From the NCBI GenBank assembly GCA_963749115.1, contig CAVVLP010000010.1:248001-312000 (forward strand): a stretch of DNA of 64,000 bases, in the 5' to 3' direction. This document shows, piece by piece, positions 10,301-19,063 of this stretch. The DNA is from SZUA-36 sp963749115. Lineage in GTDB: Bacteria > Pseudomonadota > Gammaproteobacteria > Xanthomonadales > SZUA-36. Within the stretch, counting starts at the first letter, position 1; every line of letters begins with the position of its first letter. The position numbers were made by a program, and so were the translations under genes. The notes below the pieces were generated by a model. It was not told the origin of the DNA and made no database searches. It saw only the letters and a program-made list of their open reading frames with translations.

Positions 10301-12370
10301 GCTGGACGGTGACGTCTATGCCTCGAGGCCGATGCTGCAGTTGCAGCCTACACGAAGTGCCGACGGCACCAAGAGTGCCTGGGCACTGCTTCGCCTACGA
10401 GGAGTCCAAGGGTCTGGGCCACTCACTGGCAGCGGAAGCGCACGATGACACCGACAATCCGGTAGACCCGATCGTCGCCCCCGAGGAGGATGACAAGGGC
10501 CAGGAGAAACCGATCAAGCAGGACATCGGCAAGAACATGATGTACCACTCGTTCGATTTTGCCCAGCCTGACCTGGTGGCCCCGGGTCATATCGCCAACC
10601 TGCCGGCATTGTGCGGTGGACTTTATCCGACCTACTGCGACGACCGCAAGACACCGGATATCATCGAAACCAACGAGGAAAACCCGACCTGCACCTGCGA
10701 GGCTGGTCAGCCGGTACCGCTGTACTTCGACTACTTGGGTTGAAGGCACGGATCCGGAAACCGATCCCGGCGAGTGGATTGCCGGACGACACCAAGTTCC
10801 TGCAGTACCGCTACGAGATCGCACGCCGTGCGCGTTTCCTGATGCAGTCACCGGGCAAGATGGGCGACACCAAGACACTGGGCGCGCTGATCTACAAGCA
10901 GGGCCAGGAAGGGCAAGGCCGTCCGGCCGATGCCTATATCCGGCGCTTCGTCAAGTCCGGTACGGGCAATCCATACAAGTTCGAAAATATGGAATGCACG
11001 ACCTACCTGGACGAGACCTTTGACCTGCCAGGCCTGCCCGAACGGCGCCGGTGACAAACCCAGCGCGGTTGGCTACAACTGCAACGTCTGGGGTGAAGCT
11101 TCCGGCGACCGGCTGTGTGGCGGGGTCTTCACCGATCCCAATGGCGGCTATCCGACGCCGCGACCACATCAACATGACCAGTGCCGATGTCGACCTGGCG
11201 GTGGGTGTTGGACCGGAAGACGATACACCGGACGATCCCACGGACGACGTCTATAACAGGAATAAAGTCCTGTTATGGTCGCAGCACGAACGCAACCTCG
11301 GTGACGAGTCCTACGGCCTGGTTCATGAAGACGGGACCGCGTGTGACGTGCTGAATGGCGAAGTCTGCCCGGGCATGTACTCCAACGTCCGCAGCCACCG
11401 TGGCTTTATCCGTGGCGATTTCTTCGCGGTGGCCTACGCCCTGTCACCCAACTGGGCAGCCGGGCGCAACGGCAACGACCGCTACAACTTCTACGTCAGG
11501 AAGTCCTTCGACGGCGGCCAGACCTGGACCACGAATCCTGCATGGTGGCAGGGTGTCTATGTCTGTCCCGAGTTCCGGACCGATCCATACAGCCCGGATC
11601 CGGATGGCTCCGGCAATCTGCCTCCCGCAGTCTTTGACGAGACCTGCGGAACGTATGATCCCGAGACTGTTCCCGATGGCGAATTGCCGCCGATGCCGGT
11701 TGGAATCGCGATGACGAACTACCTCGATCCCATGGGCACCACGCCCGATGGCGTGCCCGCCCAGTTCATCGGAGCAGGCGAATTCGAGCCGGCGCGCAAC
11801 GTGTCCGAGATCAAGAGCAACAAGGAGTCGTCGGGCGATCCGCGGCTGGGCACCACTCCGCCGACCTATCCGCTCGACGGCACATCCGACCCTGGCGAAC
11901 TCTGTCCGAATGCGAGTCTGGTTTACGTCGAGGACAACTACGTCAACAACATGTTCTTCGTCGCCTGGGGCACCGTGGACAACGACAAGTCCACCGGTTC
12001 GTCCGGCGTCAAGGCAGAGTCGGGACCGCTGGATCTCTACTACACCCGGTCCGAGAACTACGGTGACACTTTCGTGAAGATCCCGTGGGTTGTCGGCGGC
12101 GAGAACAGCAACGAGGGCTATGGCGAGACCGTCTGGCGCTTTGACTACGTGGCCAAGGGCGATCCCGAGGAGCAGGGCGAATGCCAGCTCCGGGCGACCT
12201 CCGATGGCTCCAAAGCCTACGTCATCTGGCACTCGACGATCTCTGACGAGGAAGATCCGGACGAGGAGTACACGCGTTACTATCCGTGGAAACCCTCGGG
12301 ATCCACCGAGAACGACCTGTGGTTCCGACGCGTGATCTTCTGGCCGGTCGCTGAAGAGACGACACCGTGA
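7327..12370 (+). CDS. Very large secreted protein with Asp-box (BNR-like) repeats, many frameshifts
   Basis: Joining about ten overlapping frames gives one exported protein of about 1,680 residues. The ATG at 7327 follows AAGGAG, and the first 25 residues form a signal peptide. Asp-box motifs of the S-x-D-x-G-x-T-W type appear as SRDDGTTW (about 8785) and SFDGGQTW (about 11505), with a weaker SENYGDTF (about 12050), so much of the protein is probably a sialidase-like beta-propeller. It is rich in Asp, Gly and Pro and has many scattered Cys pairs. The last clean segment (11051-12370) has no membrane anchor or CTERM signal. Shifts include the AAAA at 8222-8225 and others near 8515, 9117, 9310, 9670, 9765, 10050, 10395, 10740 and 11050. 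A heme protein follows directly. Function unknown; Asp-boxes alone do not imply sialidase activity. Confidence 0.65.
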
Positions 12371-12421
12371 CACCATCCCCGGATGGCGCCGGCGAACAGC
12401 CGGCTCATCCTTCAACCCAAC

Positions 12422-12448
12422 CGCCGGGGGCATTCATCGCCCCCGGCG
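12422..12448 (+). terminator. GC-rich hairpin between the large surface gene and the multiheme cytochrome
   Basis: CGCCGGGGGC (12422-12431) pairs with GCCCCCGGCG (12439-12448). No T-run follows. It may be a partial terminator, or a stem that stabilises the 3' end so that the two genes are expressed at different levels from one transcript. Confidence 0.5.
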
Positions 12449-12517
12449 ACAAGGAGGTCAAAAATTAGAAACCGGGGACGAATCCCTCGGCCCCGGGTGG
12501 CCGTGAGGAGATGAATC

Positions 12518-13699
12518 ATGAAACCAAGATATTTTGTTAGTTCAAGATTCGGAGCCTTGCTTTCAGCCTTGTTCGCATTGCCGCTGTCCATGGAGCTGGC
12601 GATGGCCCAGGAGGGAGTGGAAGACTCTTATCATGGCCAGATGGGCTATGGCACAGGCATGGGTATGCTGGAGAAATGGTGTGCCCTGCCGAATTTCAGT
12701 TTTGACCAGCAGGATGGCATCGACGGCTGGACCACGCAGTCCTGCAATAGCTGCCATATCGGCGCCAGCTGGAACCCGACAAAGGACACAGCCGGACTGC
12801 ACCCGCTGCCATGTCTCAGCAACCCCGGTTCTCGGTGACGCTGAGGTGGATACCAGCAGGTGCATGACCTGTCACAAGAAAGATACGGCCAAACGCGGTG
12901 ATCTCTTTCAGCCCGAGTTTGACGTGCATATCGAGGCCGGCTTTGTCTGCCAGGACTGCCATGTACGGGTGACGGACGGATCCAGCGATCACCAGTTCCT
13001 GAAAGGAACCGCCATGGATACGACCGAGCCGACGATGATGGGAACGATGTCATGCACCATGTCGGTTGCCATGAGGCGCTACCGCATTCCAGGCGACAAA
13101 CCAAGGGCATGACACTCAACGGCCACATCGACAAAGTGGCCTGTGAGACCTGCCATACCGGTCTGAGACCGGCTGCGGCCCTGGAAAGCCGCCATGGAAC
13201 GTGTTTAACGAGGCGGGCAAGCCGTGTGACCACCAAGCGTGACCCCGGATTGGCTGCCGGTACACAAGTGGTACGACAATACGGGCCCGGGGCTTCGGGC
13301 AATTTCCATCTGCCGATACTGGGTTTCACGGAAAGACGCGAGCTGAAGGCGCCAAGATTTACCCCTTCAACGCGGTGACTGTTGACTGGTATGTCAAGAA
13401 CAAGAACTCCGACTTTGACGACGTGATCATCGTGCCCGAGGTCAAAGCGGCAGATGCGGACCAGGATGGAACCGTGACCTCGAGGAAATGCGGGCCGTCT
13501 ATAAGCAAAGCCACAGCTGATCACCGCCGACATGAACTTCAGCATCAACCATTCTGTCGTGCCGGCATCGGAGGCATTTGTCTGCAACGATTGCCATGGC
13601 CGGAAAGGGCTGGGTCCTCGACTGGAACCAACTCGGTTATGCCAAGGACCCACGAAGAACGGTGGAAAGAAAGGCGGCAAGACTCCAAATAGCCATTAA
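12518..13699 (+). CDS. Periplasmic multiheme cytochrome c, about seven hemes (frameshifted)
   Basis: It starts at ATG 12518 after GAGGAG, with a signal peptide (MKPRYFVSSRFGALLSALFA to about residue 31). Heme sites are CNSCH (12743-12757), CTRCH (12798-12812), CMTCH (12861-12875), CQDCH (12948-12962), a damaged site near 13060 (C-R-x-C-H if one indel is undone), CETCH (13142-13156) and CNDCH (13583-13597). The last is followed by DWNQLGYAKDP, a tail seen in multiheme electron-transfer cytochromes. ADADQDGTVT near 13450 resembles a Ca-binding EF loop. At least four frame changes are needed, near 12800, 13060, 13240 and 13480-13560. It follows the large surface protein and probably shares its transcript. 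An electron-transfer role is inferred. Confidence 0.75.
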
Positions 13700-13740
13700 G
13701 CAATTACGGGAAGTACTGGCTATATTTAACCAGCCAAGCG

Positions 13741-13773
13741 AAGGGCCTGTGGTGTTTTCACAGGCCCTTTCTC
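13741..13773 (+). terminator. Terminator after the multiheme cytochrome
   Basis: AAGGGCCTGTG (13741-13751) pairs perfectly with CACAGGCCCTT (13759-13769) and is followed by a short TCTC. It lies about 40 bp past the cytochrome stop and separates it from the convergent cupin gene. Confidence 0.75.
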
Positions 13774-13805
13774 AATACGGACTGGGTCACCTGGATATTC
13801 GATTG

Positions 13806-14118
13806 CTACGAGTAATGCACCGCCAACCAGACAGTTTCAATCGTCTCATCAGTCCAGGCAACCCTGTGCTTTTTATGGGCAGGTATTGCAGCAATCGCCC
13901 GGGCCCAATTCAGTCTGCCGGCCATCCCTGAACTCCAGCCTTGCTGCACCCTTTAACAAGACTACGAACTCGTTGGTGTCCTGGTCATACCAGTCCATGT
14001 CGCGTGTCGTGTGCCCCCTCGAGATAATTCGTTGGATCCGGACCGAGTCTGTATTGACCAGGTCCTCGAAAAGCTCTTCGGGAAGATCATCGGGGATATC
14101 GGTGAACAGGTTCTTCAT
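13806..14118 (-). CDS. Small cupin-domain protein (one frameshift)
   Basis: The first frame runs from ATG 14118 (MKNLFTDIPDDLPEEL) to LELGPGD and then stops. The next frame continues with IPAHKKHRVAWTD and TVWLAVHYS to a TAG at 13806-13808, which is the usual second half of a one-domain cupin of about 104 residues. The shift lies near 13885-13895. The GHTTRDMDWYDQ and PAHKKHRV segments would supply metal-binding His. I prefer the start at 14118 (AGGTGA nearby) over an upstream codon at 14145. It lies 4 bases after the Cys-rich gene and downstream of the channel gene in one apparent operon. Ligand unknown. Confidence 0.75.
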
Positions 14119-14122
14119 TGTT

Positions 14123-14482
14123 TCACCTGACACACCTGATTGCATCCTTCACGCTGGCAGCATTAATGACGCAATTTTTCTGCTCCAGCCTCTGGTTTCG
14201 CAGTGCGACATTCTCCGATGTGAGCTGATTGTATTGGTTAACCGTTTTTTCATAGTCACTCATAATCGCATCGTATTGCGAACCGCAGATATATCCCCTT
14301 TCCGATTCGCAGCCCTGCCCGTCTAAACAAACAGCATCTTCAGCTACGCATTTTGCGGAAGCGGGGCAAACGGTATCACCCTCTTCCAGGCAAGCTGCCC
14401 TGGTCGCATCCGGACAGGAAAAATCACCCCGGGCACTGGCCGACAAAAGTGAAAATAACAATAAAAACATGATGGCCTTCAT
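14123..14482 (-). CDS. Small secreted Cys-rich protein, unknown function
   Basis: 119 residues with a signal peptide (MKAIMFLLLFSLLSASARG). The mature N-terminal half carries eight Cys in about 50 residues (C-PDATRAA-C and so on), probably disulphide-bonded in the periplasm. A short helical, coiled-coil-like stretch follows (about 70-100), and two more Cys close the protein. I do not recognise the family. It lies 17 bases after the channel gene and 4 bases before the cupin gene, so the three are probably co-transcribed. Confidence 0.65.
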   Translation of the reverse strand: MKAIMFLLLFSLLSASARGDFSCPDATRAACLEEGDTVCPASAKCVAEDAVCLDGQGCESERGYICGSQYDAIMSDYEKTVNQYNQLTSENVALRNQRLEQKNCVINAASVKDAIRCVR

Positions 14483-14499
14483 GGTCTGTACCTCGATCC

Positions 14500-15372
14500 C
14501 TATTCCTCAATGCCCACCTTCTGAAAAGTGAGCGGCGGAGCTGACCTTATTTCCAGTGCACTGGTCACATCGGTGCTGAAAGTCATTCCCGCCTCACCAA
14601 GAACCCGCCAGCATTGAATCATTACATCATTGGTGATATCCACCAGGCCGCGGCGACTGGTGCTGATATCCACCCAGAAGAACACCTCGTAAATGATCCA
14701 ACCGTCAGCAAACTGTTGGATGCTGACAAACGCCTGTGGCTCAGGCAGCACATCTTCCACCTGGCGAATCGTGTTTTGCAGAAGTGAAACAACTGCTTCA
14801 GGTTCGTCGTGGTAGGCGACCCCAATGCAAAAATTGGGACGGCGAAGTCCATCGCGGGTGTAGTTATAAAGTTCTTCTCTGAAGATCTGTGCGCTGGGCA
14901 CGAAAACGTCACAGGCATCAGCGGTACGTATATGGACAGAACGCACATCGATGGCGCGAACGGTGCCGGTCAAGCCACCCGACTTGATCAGATCACCCAC
15001 TTCGAAGGGCCTGCTGAAATTCAGGAAAATTCCAGCCAGCAGGTTTTCACCGATTTCCCGAAATGCGAAACCCAATACAATCGCGACCACCCCACCGGTG
15101 GCCAACATACTGGCAGCCAGGCCTTTGAACCCCATGACACTCAGGGCAAATAACACACCAAGTATCCGGATAGCCCACATCACCAGTCGCCGCACATAGC
15201 GCTCCTGGGCTTGCAAACGCTCGCTGCGATGCATGATGCGGGCGACCAGGTTGCTGAGTGCGCGGGCAAACAGGAAAAAGATAATCAATACAATTGCGGC
15301 GTAAATCAGTCGTGGTGAGAAACTGAGAAAGGTTTGCCAATCGGCCTGTAAACTTTCAGTGATGAATTCCAT
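14500..15372 (-). CDS. MscS-family small-conductance mechanosensitive channel, copy A
   Basis: 290 residues. Three membrane helices occupy about residues 20-110. The third is the Gly/Ala-rich pore helix (LAASMLATGGVVAIVLGFAF) followed by the MscS beta domain (FEVGDLIKSGGLTGTVRAID) and a mixed C-terminal domain. It lets solutes escape during osmotic downshock. The frame is open to 15519, but copy B has a stop in that extension, so the ATG at 15372 is the real start. It heads an operon with the Cys-rich protein and the cupin. Compared with copy B only four conservative residues differ (for example FLFARAL/FLVARAL and VLGEAG/VLREAG). Confidence 0.9.
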   Translation of the reverse strand: MEFITESLQADWQTFLSFSPRLIYAAIVLIIFFLFARALSNLVARIMHRSERLQAQERYVRRLVMWAIRILGVLFALSVMGFKGLAASMLATGGVVAIVLGFAFREIGENLLAGIFLNFSRPFEVGDLIKSGGLTGTVRAIDVRSVHIRTADACDVFVPSAQIFREELYNYTRDGLRRPNFCIGVAYHDEPEAVVSLLQNTIRQVEDVLPEPQAFVSIQQFADGWIIYEVFFWVDISTSRRGLVDITNDVMIQCWRVLGEAGMTFSTDVTSALEIRSAPPLTFQKVGIEE

Positions 15373-15475
15373 CCTGTTATTAACTCCGGCTAGTTGGAAT
15401 AAATGATAGAGAATACTCTTTGTCTCAATTGCTTTTTCAGGCTTATGACCAGGGTTAGTCAACACCATTGAAGCG

Positions 15476-15733
15476 GTGTTAATCGAGTTCATACCATGCA
15501 GTTGTCCCAATGAACTCACTTCTATCGACGATACTGAAAAAAGAGACCTGAATATACTACTATCAAACTATCCAGTTTACATTCGTGAAGCACATTACTC
15601 TGATCCCGACAATGAAGACAGAATGATTCTGGTGTGGGGTCTACTGGTTGGTGTTGATGGGAACGAGTGTGAGGGAACTTGTGATGGTGAGTTTGTCCTG
15701 CATAGAATCACCAAACACTTCGATTGTAAGTAA
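15476..15733 (+). CDS. Possible small protein in duplicated unit, copy A
   Basis: A GTG-started frame of 85 residues, acidic, with Cys at residues 8, 10, 66 and 70 of the CSCP and CEGTC type. I do not recognise it. In its favour, only two bases differ from copy B over 258 bp, one of them silent, whereas the next 100 bp differ at about nine. Against it, there is no clear ribosome site, and the first part is antisense to the leader of the channel gene. Confidence 0.3.
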   Translation: MLIEFIPCSCPNELTSIDDTEKRDLNILLSNYPVYIREAHYSDPDNEDRMILVWGLLVGVDGNECEGTCDGEFVLHRITKHFDCK

Positions 15734-15876
15734 TGATTACCAGCATTTGCGTAATACGACTGCCAAAGAATCTGGGCTTGTCAGTGACTCTTCCAATCAT
15801 GATGTCGCAGGTATGCGAATACGGTGTGCTTTCAGGCAAAACTTGTGTGGATTCTAATTGCTATGTTCTTCCACAT

Positions 15877-16029
15877 TTATTTTGGACTGGCTTGTCTGAA
15901 GCCAGCAACACTGAATTGGCTAGTCGGCACGAGGAAATAAGCGGTCATTTCTGCAATATCCCGCGAGTTCGGCTCTGGAGCAAACATCAGAAAAAATAGG
16001 GTGGATAAGATCAACGTTTGTTTTAGCAT
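15877..16029 (-). pseudogene. Small secreted protein, copy A (frame altered at the C-terminus)
   Basis: Starts MLKQTLILSTLFFLMFAPEP and runs 50 codons. It is identical in plan to the intact copy B gene for the first 36 residues. An extra T in the following Gln codon region and an extra C further on then throw the C-terminus out of frame, so the SVLLASDKPVKINVEE tail of copy B is lost. Either a decayed duplicate or a base-calling indel. Confidence 0.4.
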
Positions 16030-16288
16030 ACTGTCATCCTGACTGTTAGCAAGTTCGTTACTGGAATTTGTCCTTTACTACTACCATGCAATAATCAAGC
16101 CAGAAGAGGTATTCAACTGGAAACACGCTAACGCGCAATTAAATACCTTTTAAATACAACGTGATATATTGCGAACAAAGAATTTTGGGAAATTTTGCTT
16201 CAGCCAAATCTGATCGCAATTATCCAAAATATGTCAGAAAAACAGACCAAAATTGTCATCCACAATGAGCCGACGTCCTCTACGATCC

Positions 16289-17161
16289 CTATTCCTCAAT
16301 GCCCACCTTCTGAAAAGTGAGCGGCGGAGCTGACCTTATTTCCAGTGCACTGGTCACATCGGTGCTGAAAGTCATTCCCGCCTCCCTAAGAACCCGCCAG
16401 CATTGAATCATTACATCATTGGTGATATCCACCAGGCCGCGGCGACTGGTGCTGATATCCACCCAGAAGAACACCTCGTAAACGATCCAACCGTCAGCAA
16501 ACTGTTGGATGCTGACAAACGCCTGTGGCTCAGGCAGCACATCTTCCACCTGGCGAATCGTGTTCTGCAGAAGTGAAACAACTGCTTCAGGTTCGTCGTG
16601 GTAGGCGACTCCAATACAAAAATTGGGTCGGCGGAGTCCATCGCGCGTGTAGTTATAAAGTTCTTCTCTGAAGATCTGTGCGCTGGGCACGAAAACGTCA
16701 CAGGCATCAGCGGTACGTATATGGACAGAACGCACATCGATGGCGCGAACGGTGCCGGTCAAACCACCCGATTTGATCAGATCACCCACTTCGAAGGGCC
16801 TGCTGAAATTCAGGAAAATTCCAGCCAGCAGGTTTTCACCGATTTCCCGAAATGCGAAACCCAATACAATCGCGACCACCCCACCGGTGGCCAACATACT
16901 GGCAGCCAGGCCTTTGAACCCCATGACACTCAGGGCAAATAACACACCAAGTATCCGGATAGCCCATATCACCAGACGCCGCACATAGCGCTCCTGGGCT
17001 TGCAAACGCTCACTGCGATGCATGATGCGGGCGACCAGGTTGCTGAGTGCGCGGGCAACCAGGAAAAAGATAATCAATACAATTGCGGCGTAAATCAGTC
17101 GTGGTGAGAAACTGAGAAAGGTTTGCCAATCGGCCTGTAAACTTTCAGTGATGAATTCCAT
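16289..17161 (-). CDS. MscS-family mechanosensitive channel, copy B
   Basis: 290 residues, nearly identical to copy A, with the same three helices, pore helix and beta domain. A stop codon just upstream of the ATG (the ATGTTAGAG variant at about 17190) fixes the start and rules out the longer form seen in copy A. The stop is only six bases from the duplication junction, and the next sequence is the far end of copy A, so no downstream operon partner remains. Both copies appear functional by sequence. Confidence 0.9.
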   Translation of the reverse strand: MEFITESLQADWQTFLSFSPRLIYAAIVLIIFFLVARALSNLVARIMHRSERLQAQERYVRRLVIWAIRILGVLFALSVMGFKGLAASMLATGGVVAIVLGFAFREIGENLLAGIFLNFSRPFEVGDLIKSGGLTGTVRAIDVRSVHIRTADACDVFVPSAQIFREELYNYTRDGLRRPNFCIGVAYHDEPEAVVSLLQNTIRQVEDVLPEPQAFVSIQQFADGWIVYEVFFWVDISTSRRGLVDITNDVMIQCWRVLREAGMTFSTDVTSALEIRSAPPLTFQKVGIEE

Positions 17162-17264
17162 CCTGTTATTAACTCCGGCTAGTTGGAATAAATGTTAGAG
17201 AATACTCTTTGTCTCAATTGCTCTTTCAGGCTTATGACCAGGGTTAGTCAACACCATTGAAGCG

Positions 17265-17522
17265 GTGTTAATCGAGTTCATACCATGCAGTTGTCCCAAT
17301 GAACTCACTTCTATCGACGATACTGAAAAAAGAGACCTGAATATACTACTATCAAACTATCCAGTTTACATTCGTGAAGCACATTACTCTGATCCCGACA
17401 ATGAAGACAGAATGATTCTGGTGTGGGGTCTATTGGTTGGTGTTGATGGGAACGAGTGTGAGGGAACTTGTGATGGTGAGTTTGTCCTGCATAGAATCAC
17501 CAAACACTTCGATGGTAAGTAA
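17265..17522 (+). CDS. Possible small protein in duplicated unit, copy B
   Basis: The copy B counterpart of the 85-residue frame at 15476. It differs by one silent change (Leu codon) and by one residue near the C-terminus (HFDGK against HFDCK). Same reservations: GTG start, no obvious ribosome site, no recognised family. Its near identity between copies is the only support. Confidence 0.3.
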   Translation: MLIEFIPCSCPNELTSIDDTEKRDLNILLSNYPVYIREAHYSDPDNEDRMILVWGLLVGVDGNECEGTCDGEFVLHRITKHFDGK

Positions 17523-17642
17523 TGATTACCAGCATTTGCGTACTACGACCGCCAAAGAACTTGGACTTGCCAGTGACTCTTCTAATCATGATGTCGCAGG
17601 TATGCGAATACAGTGTGCTTTCAGGCAAAACTTGTGTGGATT

Positions 17643-17816
17643 CTAATTGCTATGTTCTTCCACATTTATTTTGACTGGCTTGTCTGAAGCCAGCAACACT
17701 GATTGGCCAGTCGGCACGAGGAAATAAGCGGTCATTTCTGCAATATCACGCGAGTTCGGCTCTGGAGCCATCATCAGAAAAAAGAGGGTGGATAAGATCA
17801 ATGTTTGTTTTAGCAT
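17643..17816 (-). CDS. Small secreted protein, copy B (57 residues)
   Basis: The ATG at 17816 follows AGGA with a 7-base spacer. The protein begins with a hydrophobic signal-like segment (MLKQTLILSTLFFLMMAPEP), continues with NSRDIAEMTAYFLVP and ends in SVLLASDKPVKINVEEHSN. I know no family. Compared with copy A the first 36 codons show mostly silent differences, which suggests a translated frame. It lies about 480 bp upstream of the channel gene on the same strand. Confidence 0.45.
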   Translation of the reverse strand: MLKQTLILSTLFFLMMAPEPNSRDIAEMTAYFLVPTGQSVLLASDKPVKINVEEHSN

Positions 17817-18418
17817 ACTGTCATCCTGACTGTTAGCAAGTTCGTTACTGGAATTTGTTCTTTACTTACTAACATGCAATAATCAAGCCAGAAGAGGTAT
17901 TCAACTGGAAACACGCTAACGTACAATTAAATCCCTTTTAAATACAACGTGATATATTGCGAACAAAAAATTGTGGGGAAAATTTTCTTCAGCCAAATCT
18001 GATCGCAATTATCCAAAATATGTCAGAAAAACAGACCAAAATTGTCATCCACAATGAGCCGACGTCCTCTATCCATTGACCCACATCAATACCACTCGCC
18101 TGGTTGTGCGTGTGCCTGTGGGCTGGGATGAGTGAAGATTTACCATGAAACGACTTGCAGAACCCTTTGTTTTAAGTGGCGCGCCCGCCAGGATTACTCG
18201 TCCCATACCCCAGGGCACCCTCTCGACCGGTTCCCGGTCTCACCTTGTCCCTGAGACTCGCCCCTTCGGGTTTGTCGCTGCGCGACTGCATGAAAATTCG
18301 CTCATTGTGCAGGGATGCACAGGTGCCGTGAAGCACAGGATGTGCGGGAACGGCCCTGACGTAGTTTCGAACCTGGCGCGTGCCGCGCGAGAACCCAATC
18401 CCGATACCGGGACACACG

Positions 18419-18457
18419 AAAATAGAAAAAGCCACCCAAAGGTGACTTTTTCTATTT
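18419..18457. terminator. Terminator hairpin of repeat unit 2
   Basis: AAAATAGAAAAAGCCACC pairs with GGTGACTTTTTCTATTTT across a CAAA loop, with one mismatch. The stem has A-runs on one side and T-runs on the other, so it can act in both directions. It is a copy of the tRNA terminator. Confidence 0.7.
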
Positions 18458-18606
18458 TGGCGCGCCCGACAGGATTACTCGTCCCATCCCTGGGACTCGC
18501 CCCTTCGGGGTTTGTCGCTTTGCGACTGCATTAAAATTCGTTCCCGACGAATTTTTCGAACCTGGCGCGTGCCGCGCGAGAACCCAATCCCAAACCGGGA
18601 CACACG

Positions 18607-18645
18607 AAAATAGAAAAAGCCACCCAAAGGTGACTTTTTCTATTT
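18607..18645. terminator. Terminator hairpin of repeat unit 1
   Basis: Same hairpin as at 18419-18457, repeated 188 bp further right, again directly next to a copy of the 19-base tRNA end. Confidence 0.7.
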
Positions 18646-18793
18646 TGGCGCGCCCGACAGGATTACTCGTCCCATCCCTGGGACTCGCCCCTTCGGGGCT
18701 CTCGCTTTGCGGCGGCACTAAAATTCGCTCCCGGCGAATTTGTCGAACCTGGCGCGTGCCGCGCGAGAACCCAATCCGATATCGGGACACACG

Positions 18794-18832
18794 AAAATAA
18801 AAAAAGCCACCTATAGGTGACTTTTTCTATTT
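18794..18832 (-). terminator. Terminator of tRNA-Arg
   Basis: On the minus strand it begins right after the tRNA CCA: GTCACC-TATA-GGTGGC followed by TTTTTTTATTTT. Strong, rho-independent in form, and the source of the repeated hairpins downstream. Confidence 0.85.
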
Positions 18833-18909
18833 TGGCGCGCCCGACAGGATTCGAACCTGTGACCCCTGCCTTCGGAGGGCAGTACTCTATCCAGCTGAGC
18901 TACGGGCGC
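18833..18909 (-). tRNA. tRNA-Arg (anticodon CCG)
   Basis: 77 bases with the CCA end encoded. The acceptor arm GCGCCCG pairs with CGGGCGC. The D arm holds GCTCAGCTGGATAGAGT, the anticodon stem CTGCC/GGCAG encloses the loop CTCCGAA (anticodon CCG, reading CGG), and the T arm holds GGTTCGAATCC. Its 3' 19 bases are repeated downstream in the rtT-like array. Confidence 0.97.
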
Positions 18910-19063
18910 TTTTTAATCGCGTTGCGTAGTTTAGCTGCTTTGATGGAATAAGGAAACGTAACTTTGCTTCCGCCTACCCGATGATACGGCTATACTATTC
19001 GCCCTTCAGAGGGCCGGATTTGGCGGAGTCCAAGACGGTAAATTCCAGATTTTGAGGTGTAGT

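Larger units (their letters stand above)
14494..16282. repeat. Tandem direct duplication, copy A (1,789 bp)
   Basis: The block 14494-16282 is repeated head to tail at 16283-18071, with an offset of exactly 1,789 at both ends (CGATCCCTATTCC at 14494 and 16283; GACGTCCTCT at 16272 and 18061). The unit holds an MscS-type channel gene, an upstream region with a small plus-strand frame and a small secreted protein gene. The left boundary falls only a few bases past the channel stop codon. The copies differ at about 2 percent of positions in the channel gene (about 15 of 873 by eye) and more in the intergenic part, so the event is not brand new. Confidence 0.9.
16283..18071. repeat. Tandem direct duplication, copy B (1,789 bp)
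   Basis: Second copy of the channel module. Its right end at 18071 borders unique sequence leading to the tRNA repeat array. Copy B keeps the small secreted gene in frame while copy A does not. Copy A sits next to the downstream operon genes (Cys-rich protein, cupin) while copy B ends against copy A, so the two channel genes are in different transcriptional contexts. Confidence 0.9.
18177..18851. repeat. Tandem repeats of the tRNA-Arg 3' end, terminator and spacer (rtT-like array)
   Basis: The last 19 bases of the tRNA (plus-strand TGGCGCGCCCGACAGGATT) occur at 18833-18851 inside the tRNA, and again at 18646-18664, 18458-18476 and, with one mismatch, 18177-18195. Units measure 187, 188 and 281 bp. 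Each carries the tRNA end, a long terminator hairpin and about 110 bp of similar spacer. The plan closely resembles the repeats behind tRNA-Tyr at the E. coli tyrT locus, which also restate the tRNA 3' end. Minus-strand frames across the array (for example 18452-18790, starting MSRYRIGFSRGTRQVR) follow the repeat and are probably not separate genes. Confidence 0.85.

Noticed and set aside
8214..11256. Programmed frameshifting as the explanation for the broken giant gene
   Set aside because: There are about ten shifts in both directions at unrelated sites, without slippery heptamers or consistent downstream structure, and similar breaks occur in unrelated genes.
15733..15999. Plus-strand frame of 88 codons in copy A of the duplication
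   Set aside because: It is broken in copy B and lies antisense to the small secreted protein gene.
18145..18790. Open frames of 87-129 codons on both strands across the tRNA repeat array
   Set aside because: They follow the repeat units, include tRNA-end and terminator sequence, and have low-complexity Arg/Gly/Pro composition. A short basic peptide, as proposed at tyrT, cannot be excluded but is not supported.
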